Shown one piece after another: positions 56,801 through 64,000 of a stretch of DNA of 64,000 bases. The DNA lies in NCBI RefSeq assembly GCF_042682745.1, contig NZ_JBHUIO010000002.1:62001-126000 (forward strand). The letters are read 5' to 3'. Position 1 is the stretch's first letter, and every line of letters starts with the position of its first letter. The notes under the pieces were generated by a model, which saw only the letters and a program-made list of their open reading frames with translations, ran no database searches and was not told the origin of the DNA. A program made the position numbers and the translations under genes. Source of the stretch: Tumebacillus_A lipolyticus (GTDB taxonomy: Bacteria > Bacillota > Bacilli > Tumebacillales > Tumebacillaceae).

Positions 56801-57236
56801 GGAGATGCCGCTGTTGCCGAGCGGAAAAATCAACCACAATCTGCTGCCGGAACCGAAGATCGAGCGCAACACGCACATCGAATTTGTAATGCCGCAAAGC
56901 GAATCGGAGGTCTTGGTCGCCGCGATCTGGCGGGAAGTGTTAAAGGTGGACAAGGTTGGCCTGCATGACAACTTTTTCGATCTGGGCGGGCATTCACTGC
57001 TGGTGATCCAAGTGCACACCAAGCTGTGCCGGGAAATGAACAGGGACATCGCGCTGGTCGAGATGTTCCAGCACCCGACCGTCTATGCGCTGGCCAAACT
57101 GCTGAGCGCTCCGGAAAATCACGACAGCGGTGACAGCCTGTCTATGCAACAGGCGGAACTGGCGGCGGAAGCGCGGACCAACGCGATGCAACGGCGGATA
57201 GAAGCCCGGCAGCAACGCCGCGATGCCAGACAATAA
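53847..57236 (+). CDS. NRPS4: single C-A-PCP module
   Basis: 1129 residues; GGAGG lies shortly before an ATG that overlaps the NRPS3 stop. An N-terminal helix (LDQMTPEEKRAMLAQLM) resembles that of NRPS5 and may be a docking element. C domain ~30-480 (HHIATDGWS), A ~490-1000 (YTSGSTGRPKG, YGPTEASVECTYW), PCP ~1015-1085 (LGGHSL), then an Arg/Ala-rich helical tail (RRIEARQQRRDARQ). The A code reads DATQYGIVEK, which I cannot assign; the acidic residue in place of the usual ninth position suggests a polar or amino-bearing substrate. Twelve bases separate it from the PKS gene, which has its own AAGGAGG site. It would add one residue and hand the chain to the KS. Confidence 0.95.
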   Translation: MSSNIKQLDQMTPEEKRAMLAQLMQKKNGDVKTAPVSFAQQRLWFVEQLYQGSPMNNVPLVLRLRGLLDLEAMEWSLQEIVNRQAAFRTTFAAVEGRPVQRIHPPKPFALPLIDLSGLPEGEREAEAERLMTEEAARTFDLGRDLLLRAAVIRLEDEEHRLMLTMHHIATDGWSRGVLLKELTDFYRARTQGVKVQLPELEVGYVDFAVWQRDHLKDDRLNGLLGYWKDHLAGAPAQLDLPLDRPRPSKESFAGGQVRMLGSAGLLQRLKELSRREEATLFMTLLAAYYTLLCRYNRQQSIVIGTPVANRTRQEQEGLIGFFVNMLPLHLDLSGDPTFCELLQRTKKTALGAFAHQDLPFERLVEELDVERNLNQSPLFQTTFTLQNAPSTALELPGLVLDVFEQTTGTAKFDLSLFLWEADGGLAGGFEYKTDLFEEGTVERLSRHYLALLESIVDAPDSRISELSIMSAQERAHLVQLGETDTTSARDELLHQLFEEQVLRTPDHPALVFEGRTMSYRELNERANRVAHHLKAQGLGRCQLAAIFMERSFEMVVAVLGVLKSGAAYLPLDPDYPAERLQFMLDDSEARFVLTMEALAGNMPANRANLLCLDRDWAEIARSNADNPQGGALPSDPAYVIYTSGSTGRPKGVLTAHRGICNTIRWYHDDFPMTTEDAQVLKSPFSFDASLTEFFVPLSSGARIVIARQGAHRDPGYLAGLIAHERVTVIQVVPTQLQLLLDEPRFAECVHLRQVYCGAELLTTSLLERFHAASKADLINIYGPTEASVECTYWYCERGDERHAIPIGRPIPRMQLYVLDERLEPVPIGAVGEIYVGGIGVGLGYLKRPEMTAERFLQSPFAAAGSGERLYKTGDLARWNAEGALEIIGRADHQVKIRGHRIELSEIENLVHEADGVRNTVALAREVEGDARLIVYFTLDKNIANPFEAEAPGIETPARQLALSLQQRFKELLPAFMVPSAFIPLEEMPLLPSGKINHNLLPEPKIERNTHIEFVMPQSESEVLVAAIWREVLKVDKVGLHDNFFDLGGHSLLVIQVHTKLCREMNRDIALVEMFQHPTVYALAKLLSAPENHDSGDSLSMQQAELAAEARTNAMQRRIEARQQRRDARQ

Positions 57237-57248
57237 GGAGGAACCGGT

Positions 57249-60179
57249 ATGAATCAGTTTCATGGCCATGAGATTGCCGTCATCGGGATGACCGGACGTT
57301 TTCCCGGAGCGAAAGACATCGAACAATTCTGGGACAATTTAAAAAACGGCATCGAATCGATCCGGTTTTTTAGCAGAGAAGAATTGCTGGCTGCCGGCAT
57401 CCCGGCGGAGCAGGTCGACGATCCGAACTACGTGCCCGCCAAAGGGGTGCTCGACGGCGCGGACATGTTTGACGCCGCCTTTTTCGGGTTCTCCAAGCGG
57501 GAGGCGGAAGTGACCGACCCGCAGCAGCGCCTGTTTCTGGAATGCTCGCATGAGGCGCTGGAACATGCCGGGTACGACCCGGGACAGTACAGAGGCCGCA
57601 TCGGCGTTTACGGCGGCTCCAACCTGAGCACTTATCTGTACTTTAACCTGTTTCCTAACCAAGAGATCATCAATTCGGTAGGTCTGACCAGCGTGGTGAT
57701 GGGCAATGACAAAGACCACCTGGCCACCCGTGTTTCCTATAAGCTCAACCTGACCGGCCCCAGCGTCTGCGTGCAGACGGCCTGTTCGACATCGCTGGTG
57801 GCGATACATACGGCTTGTCAGGCGATCATCAGCGGCGAGTGTGACATCGCCTTGGCGGGCGGTGTCTCCATCGGCGTGCCGCAGATCTCCGGCTATCCGT
57901 ATCAAGAAGGCTCGATCGCGTCCCCGGATGGGCATTGCCGGGCATTTGATGCCCGGTCGGGGGGCACAGTGTCCAGCAATGGCGTCGGGGTCGTGGTCCT
58001 GAAGCTGCTCGAAGACGCGCTCGCCGACGGCGACACGATCCACGCTGTGATTCGCGGTTCGGCGATCAACAACGACGGCGCCAATAAAATCGGCTACACC
58101 GCCCCGAGCGCAGAAGGCCAGGCTGCGGCGATCAGCGAAGCGATGGCGGTGGCCAAAGTGCCGGCCGAATCGATCTCCTACGTCGAAGCGCACGGCACCG
58201 CCACCAACCTCGGCGATCCGATTGAGATCCTCGGCCTGACCAAAGCGTTCCGCACCCGGACGGAAGCCAAAGAATTTTGCGCGATCGGTTCGGTCAAGAC
58301 GAATGTCGGGCATCTCGATGCGGCGGCCGGCGTGACCGGGCTGATCAAGACGGCGCTGTCGCTCAAGCATCAACTGCTGCCGCCGTCCCTTCATTTTGAG
58401 TTGCCGAACCCGAAGATCGATTTTGTCAACAGCCCGTTTTACGTGAACAACAAACTGAGTCCGTGGCTGAGCGAAAAAGGGCCGCGACGAGCTGGTGTCA
58501 GCTCCTTTGGCATGGGTGGCACCAACGCGCATGTGATCCTCGAAGAAGCGCCAGCAAGCGTTCCCACAGGCCCTTCGCGCGGTCTGCAGCTCCTGATGCT
58601 GTCGGCGAAGACGAGCACAGCGCTGGAAGCGGTGACCGAACGCCTGCTCCGGTACTTCGAACAGCACCCGCAAGTCTCGCTGGCCGATACCGCCTACACG
58701 CTGCAGGTGGGGCGCGCCTCTCACCCTTTTCGACGTCTCGTGCTCTGCCGCGATGTCGAAGAGGCGAAGCGAATGCTCCGCGAACGCCCTTCCGACCGCG
58801 TCATCAACGGTGCGTCCGACATGGCGCGCCGTCCGGCGGTGCTTCTGTTCCCGGGCAGCGGTGCTGAAGAGCTGCGGCGCACGGCACAGGAGCTGTATGC
58901 GTCCGAATCGGCGTTTCGCCAACAGCTCGACAAGCTGCGGGAAGTATTCCTTGCAGTGACCGGACAGAACCTTGATATCGCGCTGTCCGCTCCGCAACAG
59001 CAAACGGAGGACGCCGTCTTGTTCGTTCTCGAATACGCGCTGGCGAAGCTCTGGCTGGACTGGGGGCTGCAGCCGGAAGCGCTGATCGGGCACGGCGTAG
59101 GCAGCTTTGTCTCGGCGGCTCTGGCTCAAGTGCTGACCGTGCAAGACGCATTGGTTTTGGTGACAGAACGGGCGCGGCTGCTCGGAGCGCTGCCACAGGC
59201 AGTCGCGCTGGAAGTGCCGCTTTCGGCAGCCGAACTGGCGCCGGTGCTCGGCAGTGAGTTGTCGGTGGTCGAAGAGGTGGGCCCGCACCGCACGATCATC
59301 GCCGGCCCGCGAGCGGCGATCGAGGAATTTCAGCGCGATCTGGCAGACTTCAATGTCCGCTGCACGGTGGTCACCGAACGCTTTACGCTTCCGTCCGCCA
59401 TTTCGGATGCGACAGTCGGCGCTTTTTGGGAAAAATTGCAGGTGGTGCGCCTGCACGAGCCGCAGTTGCCTGTGCTGTGCTCGACGATGCGTGACTGGCT
59501 GAGCGTGGAGCAGGCGACCGATGCCCGCTTCTGGGCGGAGCAGTTGCGAACCCCCGTGTCGTTCTCTGATGGGCTACAGGACTGGGCTAAAAAATCGGCA
59601 CATCTCTACCTGGAAATCGGCACGATGGGCTTCCTGGGAGAGCGGGTCCGCAGCATGCTGCCGGCAGAGCAGGCAGGTGCTCTCTGGACGTCTGTCCGCG
59701 ATGAGAATGCGCCATGGACTGCCGCCGAGCACCTGCAGGTGATCTGGGGCGAGATCTGGCTGCAAGGCGGCGTGGTCGACGGCGCGGGTTACCACAGAGG
59801 GGAAGCGCGCCGCCGGATTCCACTGCCAACCTACCCGTTCGAACGCCAGTCCTTCTGGGTTGGGCAAATCGTGCAGCCGTTCGCGGCAGGCGTCAGCGCG
59901 AAAGGAACGGATGAGGAAGTGCTTTTGGACACGGACAATGAGATCGAGCTGAACATCGCGAAAATCTGGTCGGAGCTACTCGGCATCAAGCAAGTGACGT
60001 TAGATGACGACTTCTACGAACTGGGCGGCGACTCGCTCTTGTCGATCCAGTTGATCGCACGGATTAAAAAACTGTACCCAGTCGAACTCGACATGCGGCA
60101 GCTAGTTGAAGCGACGAAGATCGGCGAATTTGCCGAAATTGTGGAACTGGCCCTCATCGAAGAACTCGAGCGGCTTTAA
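57249..60179 (+). CDS. PKS module KS-AT-ACP with degenerate AT
   Basis: 976 residues. KS (~8-430) has DPQQRLFLE, catalytic Cys179 in TACSTSL, EAHGT and NVGHLDAAAG, so it should condense. The region ~535-815 has the AT fold and the post-AT linker LPTYPFERQSFW, but key residues are gone: the nucleophile motif GHSxG reads GHGVG (Gly616 for Ser), the FHSP motif reads FTLPSA (no His) and the oxyanion loop reads LFPGSGAEE instead of FPGQG. This AT should be unable to load malonyl. The ACP (~895-970, LGGDSL, Ser929) looks PCP-like. No KR or DH is present, so the product would stay at the beta-keto level. Malonyl must come from another AT, or the KS has another role. It lies between NRPS4 and NRPS5 in one operon. 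Confidence 0.95.
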   Translation: MNQFHGHEIAVIGMTGRFPGAKDIEQFWDNLKNGIESIRFFSREELLAAGIPAEQVDDPNYVPAKGVLDGADMFDAAFFGFSKREAEVTDPQQRLFLECSHEALEHAGYDPGQYRGRIGVYGGSNLSTYLYFNLFPNQEIINSVGLTSVVMGNDKDHLATRVSYKLNLTGPSVCVQTACSTSLVAIHTACQAIISGECDIALAGGVSIGVPQISGYPYQEGSIASPDGHCRAFDARSGGTVSSNGVGVVVLKLLEDALADGDTIHAVIRGSAINNDGANKIGYTAPSAEGQAAAISEAMAVAKVPAESISYVEAHGTATNLGDPIEILGLTKAFRTRTEAKEFCAIGSVKTNVGHLDAAAGVTGLIKTALSLKHQLLPPSLHFELPNPKIDFVNSPFYVNNKLSPWLSEKGPRRAGVSSFGMGGTNAHVILEEAPASVPTGPSRGLQLLMLSAKTSTALEAVTERLLRYFEQHPQVSLADTAYTLQVGRASHPFRRLVLCRDVEEAKRMLRERPSDRVINGASDMARRPAVLLFPGSGAEELRRTAQELYASESAFRQQLDKLREVFLAVTGQNLDIALSAPQQQTEDAVLFVLEYALAKLWLDWGLQPEALIGHGVGSFVSAALAQVLTVQDALVLVTERARLLGALPQAVALEVPLSAAELAPVLGSELSVVEEVGPHRTIIAGPRAAIEEFQRDLADFNVRCTVVTERFTLPSAISDATVGAFWEKLQVVRLHEPQLPVLCSTMRDWLSVEQATDARFWAEQLRTPVSFSDGLQDWAKKSAHLYLEIGTMGFLGERVRSMLPAEQAGALWTSVRDENAPWTAAEHLQVIWGEIWLQGGVVDGAGYHRGEARRRIPLPTYPFERQSFWVGQIVQPFAAGVSAKGTDEEVLLDTDNEIELNIAKIWSELLGIKQVTLDDDFYELGGDSLLSIQLIARIKKLYPVELDMRQLVEATKIGEFAEIVELALIEELERL

Positions 60180-60207
60180 CAACGGAGAGAGAGGAGGAGG
60201 TTCTTGA

Positions 60208-63200
60208 ATGTCTGCCAATCGATTAAAAGATCGCCTGTCGAATCTGACCCCGGAAAAAAGAGCGCTCCTTGAAAAGCTGAAAAAGGGCGGCTTCCAGGAG
60301 ACTTCGGAGAGTGACGTCATCCGTCCCCGCGACGAGCAGGGTCAGGCTCCGCTCTCCTTTGCCCAGCAGCGGCTGTGGTTCCTCGACAAGCTGTTGCCCA
60401 ACCGCAGCGCCTACAACATACCAGGCGGCATCCGGCTGAAAGGCAACGTCAAAATAGAAGCATTGGAAAAAAGTTTCGAGGAGATCCTCCGCCGCCATGA
60501 AGTGCTGCGCACCCGCTATGAGACGGCGGACGATGTGCCGGTGCAGATCATCGAACCTGCCGGTCCCTATCATCTCGAAGTGGTTGATGTGCGCGAACTG
60601 CAGGGCGCGGCGCGGGATGCGGAGATCGACCGCTTGTATCAGGCGGTCAACAAAGGAGTTTTCTCGCTGGAAGAAAGCCCGCTTCTGCGCGCCAAACTGA
60701 TTCAAACGGCCGATGATGAATATGTGTTGGCGCTCTGTGTGCACCACATCGCTTTTGACGGCTGGTCGGCCGGTCTGCTGACCAAAGAGCTGGCCGCTTT
60801 GTACCACTGCTTTGCCCACGGGCTGCCGTCCACACTGTCGGAGCTGTCGATCCAATATGCCGATTATGCGCTCTGGCAGCGCAAGTGGCTGCAAGGAAAA
60901 ATGCTGCAGAACCAGCTCTCCTACTGGAAAGAGCAGTTTCAAGGCGCGCCGACACTGATGTCGCTGCCGACCGATCGTCCTCGCCCGGCGGTGCAGTCCT
61001 ACCAAGGGATGAGAACTTCGTTCGTGCTGCCATCAGAAATGGCGGTGCGGGTGAATGAGCTGTCCAGACAGCAAGGGGTAACCCCGTTCATGACCTGGCT
61101 CTCCGTCCTCTCCACGCTGTTGATGCGCTACAGCGGAGAGCAGGACATCGTCATCGGTACGCCGGTCGCCGGTCGCAACCGCATCGAGCTGGAAAACGTG
61201 ATCGGCTTTTTCGCCAACACGCTGGCGCTGCGCATCAACCCTGCCGAAGCGGTCAGCTTTTCTGATCTGCTGCGCCACGTGCGCAAAGTTGCGCAAGGCG
61301 CATACTCACATCAGGATCTGCCGTTCGACCGCCTGGTGGAAGAGCTGCAGCCGGACCGCGACCTCAGCCATCATCCGCTGTTCCAGGTCATGTTCGCGTA
61401 CCACAACTATGAAAATCCGGATCTGGTGCTGGAAGATGTCGTGCTGACGCCGACCGAGATCGACAGCAACACGACCAAATTCGACCTGTGGTTCTCAATG
61501 TCTGAACATGCGGACGGCGTGTTCATCACGATCGAATACAACACCGACATCTTCGAGGCGGAGACGATCGAGCGTCTGAAAGGCCATTTCCAAGTGCTGG
61601 CCGAAGCCGCCCTGCAACAGCCGGAACGGCCGATTGCCCACCTTGAGCTGCTCACCGAAGCGGAGCGCGAGCAACTGCTCGTCGAGTGGAACCGTACCGC
61701 CGTGGAGTACCCGCGCATCGACAGTCTGCATCAGCTGCTCGAAGAGCAGGTCGAGCGAACGCCCGACGCCATCGCCTGTGTGTTCGAAGGCCGCGAGCTG
61801 ACCTACCGCGAACTGAACGCCCAAGCGAACCGACTGGCCCATCATCTTCGCTCGCTGCAGGTAACGGCTGACACGGTGGTCGGGATCTGTGCCGAGCGCT
61901 CCTTGGAAATGGTGATCGGGCTGGTGGCGGTCTTGAAAGCGGGTGGCGCGTATCTGCCGCTCGATCCGGGCTATCCAAAAGAGCGGCTTGCCTTCATGAT
62001 CGAAGACGCCAACCTGAGCATCATGCTCACCCAACAGCATCTGGCGGATGAACTGCCGCAGCATGACGCGCACGTCATCCACCTCGACCAACTCGACACC
62101 TTGCCCGCCGGACAAAGCGGGCAGAACCTGCCAAACATCGTCGCTCCGGACAATCTAGCCTATTTGATCTATACGTCAGGCTCAACCGGCAAGCCGAAAG
62201 GGGTGATGGTGTCGCATCGCGGTGTGATCAACCGCCTGCAGTGGATGCAGGCCGAGTATCGCCTAGATCAAAAGGATGCCGTCTTGCAAAAGACGCCGTT
62301 CAGCTTTGACGTTTCGGTCTGGGAGTTCTTCTGGCCGCTGATCACGGGCGCGAAACTGGTCGTCGCCCGTCCGGACGGCCACCGGGACAGCGCGTATCTG
62401 GTGCGTTTGATCGGCGAGCAGCAGATCACGACGCTGCATTTTGTACCTTCGATGCTTCAAGTTTTCCTCGAAGAAAAAGACCTGTCCGCCTGCAAGAGTG
62501 TCAAGCGAGTCATCTGCAGCGGAGAGGCGCTGTCTTATGAGCTGCAAGAGCGTTTCTTCTTGCGGATGTCGGCGGAGCTGCACAACCTGTACGGCCCGAC
62601 GGAAGCGTCGATCGACGTCACCTATTGGCAGTGCTGCACGGACAGCAGACGCCGCTCGGTTCCGATCGGGCGTCCTGTCGCCAACACGCAGCTCTATTTG
62701 CTGGACGAGCATTTGCAGCCGGTGCCGATCGGGGTGCCGGGCGAGCTGCACATCGGCGGCGTCCAAGTGGCGCGCGGCTACTTGAACCGCCCGGAATTGA
62801 GCGCTGAGAAATTTATTGCCGATCCGTTTTCTGGCGACCCTGGCGCCCGCCTCTACAAGACGGGCGACCTCGCCCGCTACCTGCCGGACGGCACGATCGA
62901 ATATATAGGCCGCATCGACCATCAGGTCAAGTTGCGCGGCCTGCGCATCGAGCTCGGTGAGATCGAGGCGGTGATCGCGCAGCACGAATCAGTGCGCGAG
63001 GCGGTGGTGATGGTGCGCGAAAATGACAAAGCGGATCAGCGTCTGATCGCCTATGTCACGCGAAACTCCGACTATCAGGCAGCAGAGGCGCCCGTTCAGG
63101 AAAGCTCACTCAAAGCAGAGCAGGTTGCCAACTGGCAGCTCGTATTTGACGAGACCTACCGCCAGACGACAGGCGAGGATGAATCGGAATTCAACATGGT

Positions 63201-64000
63201 CGGCTGGAACAGCTCCTACACGGGTGAACCATTAAGCCGCGACGAGATGAAAGAGTTTGTCGGCAGCACCGTCAACCGGATATTGGAACAACGACCGCGC
63301 CGGGTGATCGAAGTCGGCTGCGGCACCGGGTTGTTGCTGTTCCCGATCGCGCCGCACGTCGAGCAGTACCTCGGCACCGACTTCTCTGCTGTCGGCTTGA
63401 ACTTCATTCGGCAGCGTTTGGCGCGGATGGAGCGCACGCTACCTGTCGCCTTGGAGCAGCTTTCCGCCGATCAGCTGACAGAGCTGGAAGCAGGTTCGTT
63501 CGACACGCTGGTCATCAACTCGGTCGTGCAGTACTTCCCGGGTGTCGACTATCTGCTTCGCTTCCTCGACGGCGCTATGCGCCTGATCGCCCCAGGCGGC
63601 TGTATCTTCCTCGGCGACATCCGCAGCCTGCCGCTGCTCGAAGCGTTCCATACTTCGGTTCAACTGCATAAAGCGGCCGATGAGATGACGGTTGAGCAGT
63701 TGCGGTTGCTGGTGCAAAAAATGCTGGCCGAAGACGAGGAGCTGAACATCGACCCGGCGTTTTTCGATGCGCTGCTTCGCGTATACCCGCAGCTGTCCGC
63801 TGTGGAAGTGCTGCTCAAGCGCGGCCGTCACCACAACGAGCTGAACCAGTTCCGCTATGACGTGATTCTTCGCGTCGGCGCAGGGACACAGGCGCAGGAT
63901 ACGCTGTGGCTGGATTGGGCGGCCGACGGCTGGAACGTCAGCCTGCTCGAACAGGCGCTGCAGGAATCGGCGCCGGACCAATTGGTTTTGCGCGGGGTTC
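60208..64000 (+). CDS. NRPS5 (partial): C-A(Ser)-NMT...
   Basis: Open from ATG 60208 (GAGGAGGAGG just upstream) to the window end, 1264 codons, so the 3' part is missing. N-terminal LKDRLSNLTPEKRALLEKLKK is a likely docking helix similar to that of NRPS4. C domain ~45-495 (HHIAFDGWS). A domain ~505-960 (YTSGSTGKPKG, FSFDVSVWEFF) reads DVWHISLIDK, a serine code matching that reported for McyA of microcystin synthetase. After A8 an N-methyltransferase is inserted (~975-1225, VIEVGCGTGL, VINSVVQYFPG). The window ends in the segment joining NMT to the rest of A. Prediction: N-methyl-Ser added after the polyketide unit; the McyA parallel would allow later dehydration to N-methyl-dehydroalanine. 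No TE is seen before the end. Confidence 0.93.
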   Translation, partial: MSANRLKDRLSNLTPEKRALLEKLKKGGFQETSESDVIRPRDEQGQAPLSFAQQRLWFLDKLLPNRSAYNIPGGIRLKGNVKIEALEKSFEEILRRHEVLRTRYETADDVPVQIIEPAGPYHLEVVDVRELQGAARDAEIDRLYQAVNKGVFSLEESPLLRAKLIQTADDEYVLALCVHHIAFDGWSAGLLTKELAALYHCFAHGLPSTLSELSIQYADYALWQRKWLQGKMLQNQLSYWKEQFQGAPTLMSLPTDRPRPAVQSYQGMRTSFVLPSEMAVRVNELSRQQGVTPFMTWLSVLSTLLMRYSGEQDIVIGTPVAGRNRIELENVIGFFANTLALRINPAEAVSFSDLLRHVRKVAQGAYSHQDLPFDRLVEELQPDRDLSHHPLFQVMFAYHNYENPDLVLEDVVLTPTEIDSNTTKFDLWFSMSEHADGVFITIEYNTDIFEAETIERLKGHFQVLAEAALQQPERPIAHLELLTEAEREQLLVEWNRTAVEYPRIDSLHQLLEEQVERTPDAIACVFEGRELTYRELNAQANRLAHHLRSLQVTADTVVGICAERSLEMVIGLVAVLKAGGAYLPLDPGYPKERLAFMIEDANLSIMLTQQHLADELPQHDAHVIHLDQLDTLPAGQSGQNLPNIVAPDNLAYLIYTSGSTGKPKGVMVSHRGVINRLQWMQAEYRLDQKDAVLQKTPFSFDVSVWEFFWPLITGAKLVVARPDGHRDSAYLVRLIGEQQITTLHFVPSMLQVFLEEKDLSACKSVKRVICSGEALSYELQERFFLRMSAELHNLYGPTEASIDVTYWQCCTDSRRRSVPIGRPVANTQLYLLDEHLQPVPIGVPGELHIGGVQVARGYLNRPELSAEKFIADPFSGDPGARLYKTGDLARYLPDGTIEYIGRIDHQVKLRGLRIELGEIEAVIAQHESVREAVVMVRENDKADQRLIAYVTRNSDYQAAEAPVQESSLKAEQVANWQLVFDETYRQTTGEDESEFNMVGWNSSYTGEPLSRDEMKEFVGSTVNRILEQRPRRVIEVGCGTGLLLFPIAPHVEQYLGTDFSAVGLNFIRQRLARMERTLPVALEQLSADQLTELEAGSFDTLVINSVVQYFPGVDYLLRFLDGAMRLIAPGGCIFLGDIRSLPLLEAFHTSVQLHKAADEMTVEQLRLLVQKMLAEDEELNIDPAFFDALLRVYPQLSAVEVLLKRGRHHNELNQFRYDVILRVGAGTQAQDTLWLDWAADGWNVSLLEQALQESAPDQLVLRGV

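Noticed and set aside
57339..59456. A 705-codon minus-strand open frame inside the PKS gene
   Set aside because: Antisense to intact KS motifs, no recognisable domain, no start signal; a shadow frame.
17296..64000. Repeated blocks between NRPS modules as mobile elements or CRISPR
   Set aside because: They are conserved domain motifs of repeated modules at module spacing; no inverted ends, transposase or regular short spacers were found.
1..64000. tRNA and rRNA genes
   Set aside because: No cloverleaf with conserved GGTTCGAATCC-type arm and no rRNA-like stretch was recognised in the intergenic regions.

Overview
The window looks like a biosynthetic (accessory) region of a Gram-positive, probably spore-forming Bacillota genome. 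The evidence is A/G-rich Shine-Dalgarno sites, sigma-A type promoters (TTGACx-17-TAtAAT), intrinsic terminators, a BceRS-like two-component pair and Bacillus/Paenibacillus-type NRPS modules. GC is moderate (mid-50s in most genes by eye) and the hexamer CGATCG is very frequent. Tumebacillus or a relative is a plausible host, but that is inference. About 49 kb of the 64 kb is non-ribosomal peptide synthetase (NRPS) or polyketide synthase (PKS) sequence, all on the + strand.

Layout. 1-8.5 kb: NRPS1, half-C/A(Val)-NMT-PCP/C-A-PCP/C, with its own promoter and terminator and ending on an unpaired C domain. 8.7-17.3 kb: small genes. These are a flavin reductase with a divergent ArsR-type regulator (apparently leaderless), a GNAT acetyltransferase, a BrnQ branched-chain amino acid carrier, a membrane-anchored rhodanese under a CsoR/CstR-type operator, a decayed beta-propeller-like gene, an MFS exporter, an ABM-type monooxygenase and a 900-bp intergenic stretch with hairpins. 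17.3-32.5 kb: NRPS2, four modules, C-A(Val)-PCP/C-A(Cys)-NMT-PCP/C-A(Ile/Leu-like)-PCP/C-A(?)-PCP-TE, whose thioesterase carries Cys instead of Ser as nucleophile. 32.9-39.2 kb: a secreted SH3/NlpC-like protein, then response regulator, sensor kinase, ABC ATPase and a large FtsX-type permease, a likely cell-envelope stress or self-resistance unit. 39.4-41.2 kb: a frame-disrupted gene whose N-terminus has the LQ..GNRAV motif known from contractile-injection-system cargo, followed by an apparent Y-family polymerase remnant. 41.6-64 kb: one operon, NRPS3 (half-C/A-PCP/C-A-PCP/C-A(Thr)-PCP/divergent C-A(Ser)-PCP), NRPS4 (C-A-PCP), a PKS module (KS-AT-ACP) whose AT has lost its catalytic Ser and His, and NRPS5 (C-A(Ser)-NMT..., cut by the window end).

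Together these describe two or three peptide assembly lines. The 41.6-kb operon reads as (X)-(Leu-like)-Thr-Ser-(X)-malonate-NMe-Ser..., a hybrid peptide-polyketide, and NRPS2 as Val-NMe-Cys-(Ile/Leu)-(X). Whether NRPS1, NRPS2 and NRPS3-5 act on one product or on separate ones cannot be decided from the sequence. BrnQ could supply branched-chain precursors, and the MFS and ABC systems could export or protect. Most notable points are the dead AT in a KS-AT-ACP module, the two NRPS openings with only the C-terminal lobe of a C domain, the Cys-type TE next to a predicted N-methyl-Cys module, the Thr module followed by a divergent C domain, and the frame-disrupted LQ..GNRAV gene.
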